Below the pieces are notes generated by a model. That model saw nothing but the letters and a program-made list of their open reading frames with translations, had not been told where the DNA came from and did no database searches. Shown piece by piece: positions 6,759-8,818 of a stretch of DNA of 8,818 bases. Position numbers and translations under genes: made by a program. Numbering within the stretch: position 1 is the first letter of the stretch; the number at the start of each line of letters is the position of its first letter. The stretch is from JAHEYF01 sp045805185 (GTDB lineage: Bacteria > Bacteroidota > Bacteroidia > B-17B0 > Aurantibacillaceae): NCBI GenBank assembly GCA_045805185.1, contig JBJMLS010000237.1, positions 1-8,818 on the forward strand. Direction: 5' to 3'.

Positions 6759-7589
6759 ATGCAGGTTTTTCAGAACATACAAGACTTAAAAGGCGTCCTA
6801 CAAGAAGCACGCCAGGATCGCTTAAAAATAGGATTTGTCCCCACAATGGGAGCTTTGCATCCCGGCCATATTTCATTAATTGAGGAAGCACGGAAGAATT
6901 GCGACCTGGTCGTTTGCAGTATTTTTGTCAATCCCACCCAATTCAACGATCCTAAGGACCTCGAGCGTTACCCGCGTACCCTGGAAAAAGATTATCAGAT
7001 GCTTGAAGAAGCAAGCTGTGATTGTGTATTCTCGCCTTCAGTCACGGAAATTTACCCGGAAAAGGATAACAGGAAATTTGATTTTGGACGACTGGACCAA
7101 TTGCTGGAAGGAAAACACAGGCCCGGGCATTTTAATGGCGTGGCGCAGGTGGTGAGCCGCTTGTTTGATATTGTTGAGCCGGATATGGCTTTTTTCGGGC
7201 AAAAAGATTATCAGCAATTAATGATCGTAAGAGCAATGGTAAAGCAGCTGGGCTATAAGGTTCAGATCGTTTCCTGCCCGATCATGCGTGAGCCCGATGG
7301 TCTTGCAATGAGCAGCCGAAATGCGCTTCTCAGCCCTGAAGAAAGGAAAGCCGCTTCCTTGTTGCCGGAATGCATGCATAGGGTTAAAACGCTCTTTGGA
7401 CGTAAAACCATTGAAGAGATAAAAGCAGAGGTCAGGGAAATGATCCGTAAAGAACCTTTGCTGAGGTATGAATATCTTGAGATCTGCAATACGGAAACGC
7501 TTGAGCCGTATGATGGAAATGGAAAGGCAGTGGCTTTAATTGCAGTATACGCCGGAAACATAAGGCTGATCGATAACCTGGAGCTGTGA
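6759..7589 (+). CDS. panC: Pantothenate synthetase (pantoate--beta-alanine ligase)
   Basis: The enzyme joins pantoate and beta-alanine using ATP through a pantoyl-adenylate intermediate, the last step of pantothenate (coenzyme A precursor) synthesis. I choose the ATG at 6759 (276 residues). The frame reaches a TTG at 6720, but the extra 13 residues lie upstream of the usual family N-terminus. Signature motifs are intact: PTMGALHPGH (28-37, the HIGH-like ATP motif), FVNPTQFN (56-63), LLEGKHRPGHFNGV (115-128), FFGQKDYQQL (145-154), and MSSRN (184-188, the KMSKS-like loop). Length matches the family (about 280). It is cytoplasmic. panB and panD are not in the window. It diverges from the short synthase-like gene and ends before a strong terminator. 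Confidence 0.97.
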   Translation: MQVFQNIQDLKGVLQEARQDRLKIGFVPTMGALHPGHISLIEEARKNCDLVVCSIFVNPTQFNDPKDLERYPRTLEKDYQMLEEASCDCVFSPSVTEIYPEKDNRKFDFGRLDQLLEGKHRPGHFNGVAQVVSRLFDIVEPDMAFFGQKDYQQLMIVRAMVKQLGYKVQIVSCPIMREPDGLAMSSRNALLSPEERKAASLLPECMHRVKTLFGRKTIEEIKAEVREMIRKEPLLRYEYLEICNTETLEPYDGNGKAVALIAVYAGNIRLIDNLEL

Positions 7590-7616
7590 TCAGGCTACAG
7601 AGAATTACAAACATCA

Positions 7617-7652
7617 AACCCCGCACTGTTCAGCGCGGGGTTCGTATTTTTT
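7617..7652 (+). terminator. Intrinsic terminator after panC, possibly bidirectional
   Basis: AACCCCGC (7617-7624) pairs perfectly with GCGGGGTT (7635-7642) around a 10-base loop, followed by CGTATTTTTT. It lies 27 bases after the panC stop and 22 bases beyond the stop of the converging RRM gene. It can terminate panC well. For the minus strand the stem is equally good but no clear U-tract follows. Confidence 0.85.
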
Positions 7653-7664
7653 AGCGAAAGAAGA

Positions 7665-7919
7665 TTATCCTCTCTCTTCGCGTGGGCGTGCTTCGTTAAC
7701 AACAATGTTACGTTCGAACTGTTCGCTACCGTTCAAAGAATCGATAGCAGCGCGTGCCTGGTCATCATTAGGCATTTCAACAAATCCGAATCCTTTACTA
7801 CGGCCGGTTTCTTTGTCTTTAATAATTTTAACCGAAGTTACTTCTCCGAATTTTTCAAATACTTCGCGTAAGTGGTTTTCGCGCATTTTAAAACTTACGT
7901 TACTTACAAAAATGTTCAT
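7665..7919 (-). CDS. Single-RRM RNA-binding protein
   Basis: This 84-residue protein is one RNA recognition motif with almost nothing else. RNP2 is IFVSNV (3-8). RNP1 is KGFGFVEM (42-49), including the RNA-stacking aromatics Phe4, Phe44 and Phe46. The full pattern of helix 1 (HLREVFEKFG, 16-25), loop (DKETGRSKG, 35-43) and helix 2 (DQARAAIDSLNG, 53-64) is present. A short charged tail (ARPREERG) ends it, with no glycine-rich extension. Such small RRM proteins are common in Bacteroidota, where members such as Bacteroides RbpB bind single-stranded RNA and affect global gene expression; the targets here are unknown. It has its own promoter with a leader of about 55-60 bases and converges on panC. 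Confidence 0.95.
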   Translation of the reverse strand: MNIFVSNVSFKMRENHLREVFEKFGEVTSVKIIKDKETGRSKGFGFVEMPNDDQARAAIDSLNGSEQFERNIVVNEARPREERG

Positions 7920-7983
7920 GTTTCAAAAAAATTAATTAGTAAATGATACTCGTTTATTTCTGACAATCAGTATAAACTTATAA

Positions 7984-8015
7984 CAAACGTAGTAAATAAA
8001 ACTAATTATTACAAA
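7984..8015 (-). promoter_or_regulatory. Bacteroidota-type promoter of the RRM gene
   Basis: On the minus strand TTTG (8012-8015) is followed after exactly 20 bases by TACGTTTG (7984-7991). This matches the Bacteroidota primary-sigma consensus TTTG-N17-23-TAnnTTTG without a mismatch and is the best promoter in the window. The start would be near 7978, leaving an AU-rich leader of about 55-60 bases before the ATG at 7919. Confidence 0.75.
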
Positions 8016-8026
8016 TAATGAACAAT

Positions 8027-8818
8027 TTATTTTGAAATATTTATTTCAAAATATCCGGTCATATTTCTAACCAGGTTTTCAATATGCGACAGATTGGGCT
8101 TTGAAGCGGCTGACTGCATCGTATTTTCAAGCTTTTCAACGTATTGCTTACGGCTGGTCATGAGCCATTGCGAAGCATAATAATAAGCAGCTATAGTAAG
8201 GTCGTTCTCCTCATTTACAATGTTCCCCGAAGTCGATTTTTTATAGCGTTTATAACATTCCGCTACTTTTTCATAGTTCCTCAGACTAAAATAGCCGATC
8301 ACCAGGCTCGCGAACATGCCGTCTAAGAATTTCTGGAAAGGGATCTGCTGATAAGTGATCAGCGTATCCTCAACAAGCGTAATTCCTTTTTTAATTTCCT
8401 CAGGCGTTCCCATCAGCAGAAGCCCGCTGTATAAGCTGCGGGTATTGATGAGCTTAATGATATAACCGTCGTTCCATATTGTCTTTTCCAGCTCGGCTGT
8501 AAGTCTGCCCTTCAGGTGATTTATATTCTGTTTGATGTCTTCAGGCAGACTATTGTAATAATCCTCGCGGAAAGTTTCGCCGTAATGGCTCACGTAATGA
8601 CTGGCCTGTATTGCAATTGCGAATAATTCCGGCACGTTTACATAACTCTGCCAGAACTTGAGGTAAGAGCTTTCTTCGATGATCCGCTGTGACTCCTTCA
8701 TCATTCCAGCCGAATCAGTACGGTGGATCATATATTGCAGTTTCAGCCCGAGTACTTTGAACAGCACATCATCGAGGTAAGGAAAAACAATAAAGCTGTT
8801 ATTGTTCAGGTCGCGTTC
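8027..8818 (-). CDS. Unrecognised alpha-helical protein, C-terminal part
   Basis: The frame is open from the stop at 8027-8029 to the right window edge (263 codons visible), so the N-terminus lies outside. In-frame GTG at 8767 is only an internal Val codon, because the frame continues upstream (ERDLNNNSF...) without a stop. I do not recognise the family. The visible part looks almost wholly alpha-helical, soluble and rich in Tyr, Leu, Lys and Glu. One stretch (NYEKVAECYKRYKK, about 181-194) looks like a TPR helix, suggesting a TPR-like or other helical-repeat scaffold. No signal peptide, transmembrane helix or catalytic motif is visible in this part. It is on the same strand as the RRM gene, which has its own promoter in the 107-base gap, so the two need not form an operon. 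Confidence 0.8.
   Translation of the reverse strand, partial: ERDLNNNSFIVFPYLDDVLFKVLGLKLQYMIHRTDSAGMMKESQRIIEESSYLKFWQSYVNVPELFAIAIQASHYVSHYGETFREDYYNSLPEDIKQNINHLKGRLTAELEKTIWNDGYIIKLINTRSLYSGLLLMGTPEEIKKGITLVEDTLITYQQIPFQKFLDGMFASLVIGYFSLRNYEKVAECYKRYKKSTSGNIVNEENDLTIAAYYYASQWLMTSRKQYVEKLENTMQSAASKPNLSHIENLVRNMTGYFEINISK
8028..8053 (-). repeat. 11-bp perfect hairpin over the stop codon of the right-edge gene
   Basis: TATTTTGAAAT (8028-8038) and ATTTCAAAATA (8043-8053) are exact reverse complements with a 4-base ATTT loop. The structure covers the last codons and the stop codon. It is AT-rich, and no U-tract follows on the minus strand, so it is a poor terminator by shape but a genuine inverted repeat. 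Confidence 0.6.

Noticed and set aside
6880..7155. 91-codon plus-strand open frame inside panC in another frame
   Set aside because: panC is intact with all motifs across this stretch, so this is an out-of-frame shadow.

Overview
The window looks like a chromosomal core segment of a Bacteroidota bacterium. The evidence is the gene families (a DUF4270 lipoprotein, a short glycogen/starch synthase-like protein, a TPR-coiled coil-SpoIIE phosphatase and a single-RRM RNA-binding protein). It is supported by promoter-like TAnnTTTG (-7) elements and by the absence of Shine-Dalgarno sequences before the start codons. Base composition is moderate and even. I see no insertion sequence, phage gene, tRNA, rRNA or CRISPR.

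Layout, left to right. A PAP2-family phosphatase (minus strand) runs off the left edge (1-378). Next come a large membrane protein with periplasmic TPR repeats and a cytoplasmic SpoIIE/PP2C-type phosphatase domain (528-3008, minus) and carA, the glutaminase subunit of carbamoyl-phosphate synthetase (3056-4198, minus). These are followed by a DUF4270 lipoprotein (4318-5703, minus) and a 275-residue glycogen synthase-like protein (5779-6606, minus). panC (6759-7589) is the only plus-strand gene; it diverges from the synthase-like gene and converges on the RRM gene, with a strong hairpin terminator between them. The RRM protein (7665-7919, minus) has the best promoter in the window. An unrecognised helical protein (8027-8818, minus) runs off the right edge. 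No gene-free stretch exceeds about 160 bases.

Functionally the window mixes housekeeping biosynthesis (pantothenate, carbamoyl phosphate), envelope functions (PAP2 phosphatase, DUF4270 lipoprotein) and regulation (TPR-SpoIIE phosphatase, RRM protein). I do not see a defence, mobile or secondary-metabolite system. The points most worth a second look are these: the synthase-like protein lacks the ADP-glucose-binding and catalytic residues of true GlgA; the phosphatase sensor carries eleven 40-residue repeats with no register slip; a 13-bp perfect hairpin between the synthase-like gene and the DUF4270 gene runs straight into a -7-like box three bases before the start codon; and an 11-bp perfect hairpin straddles the stop codon of the right-edge gene.
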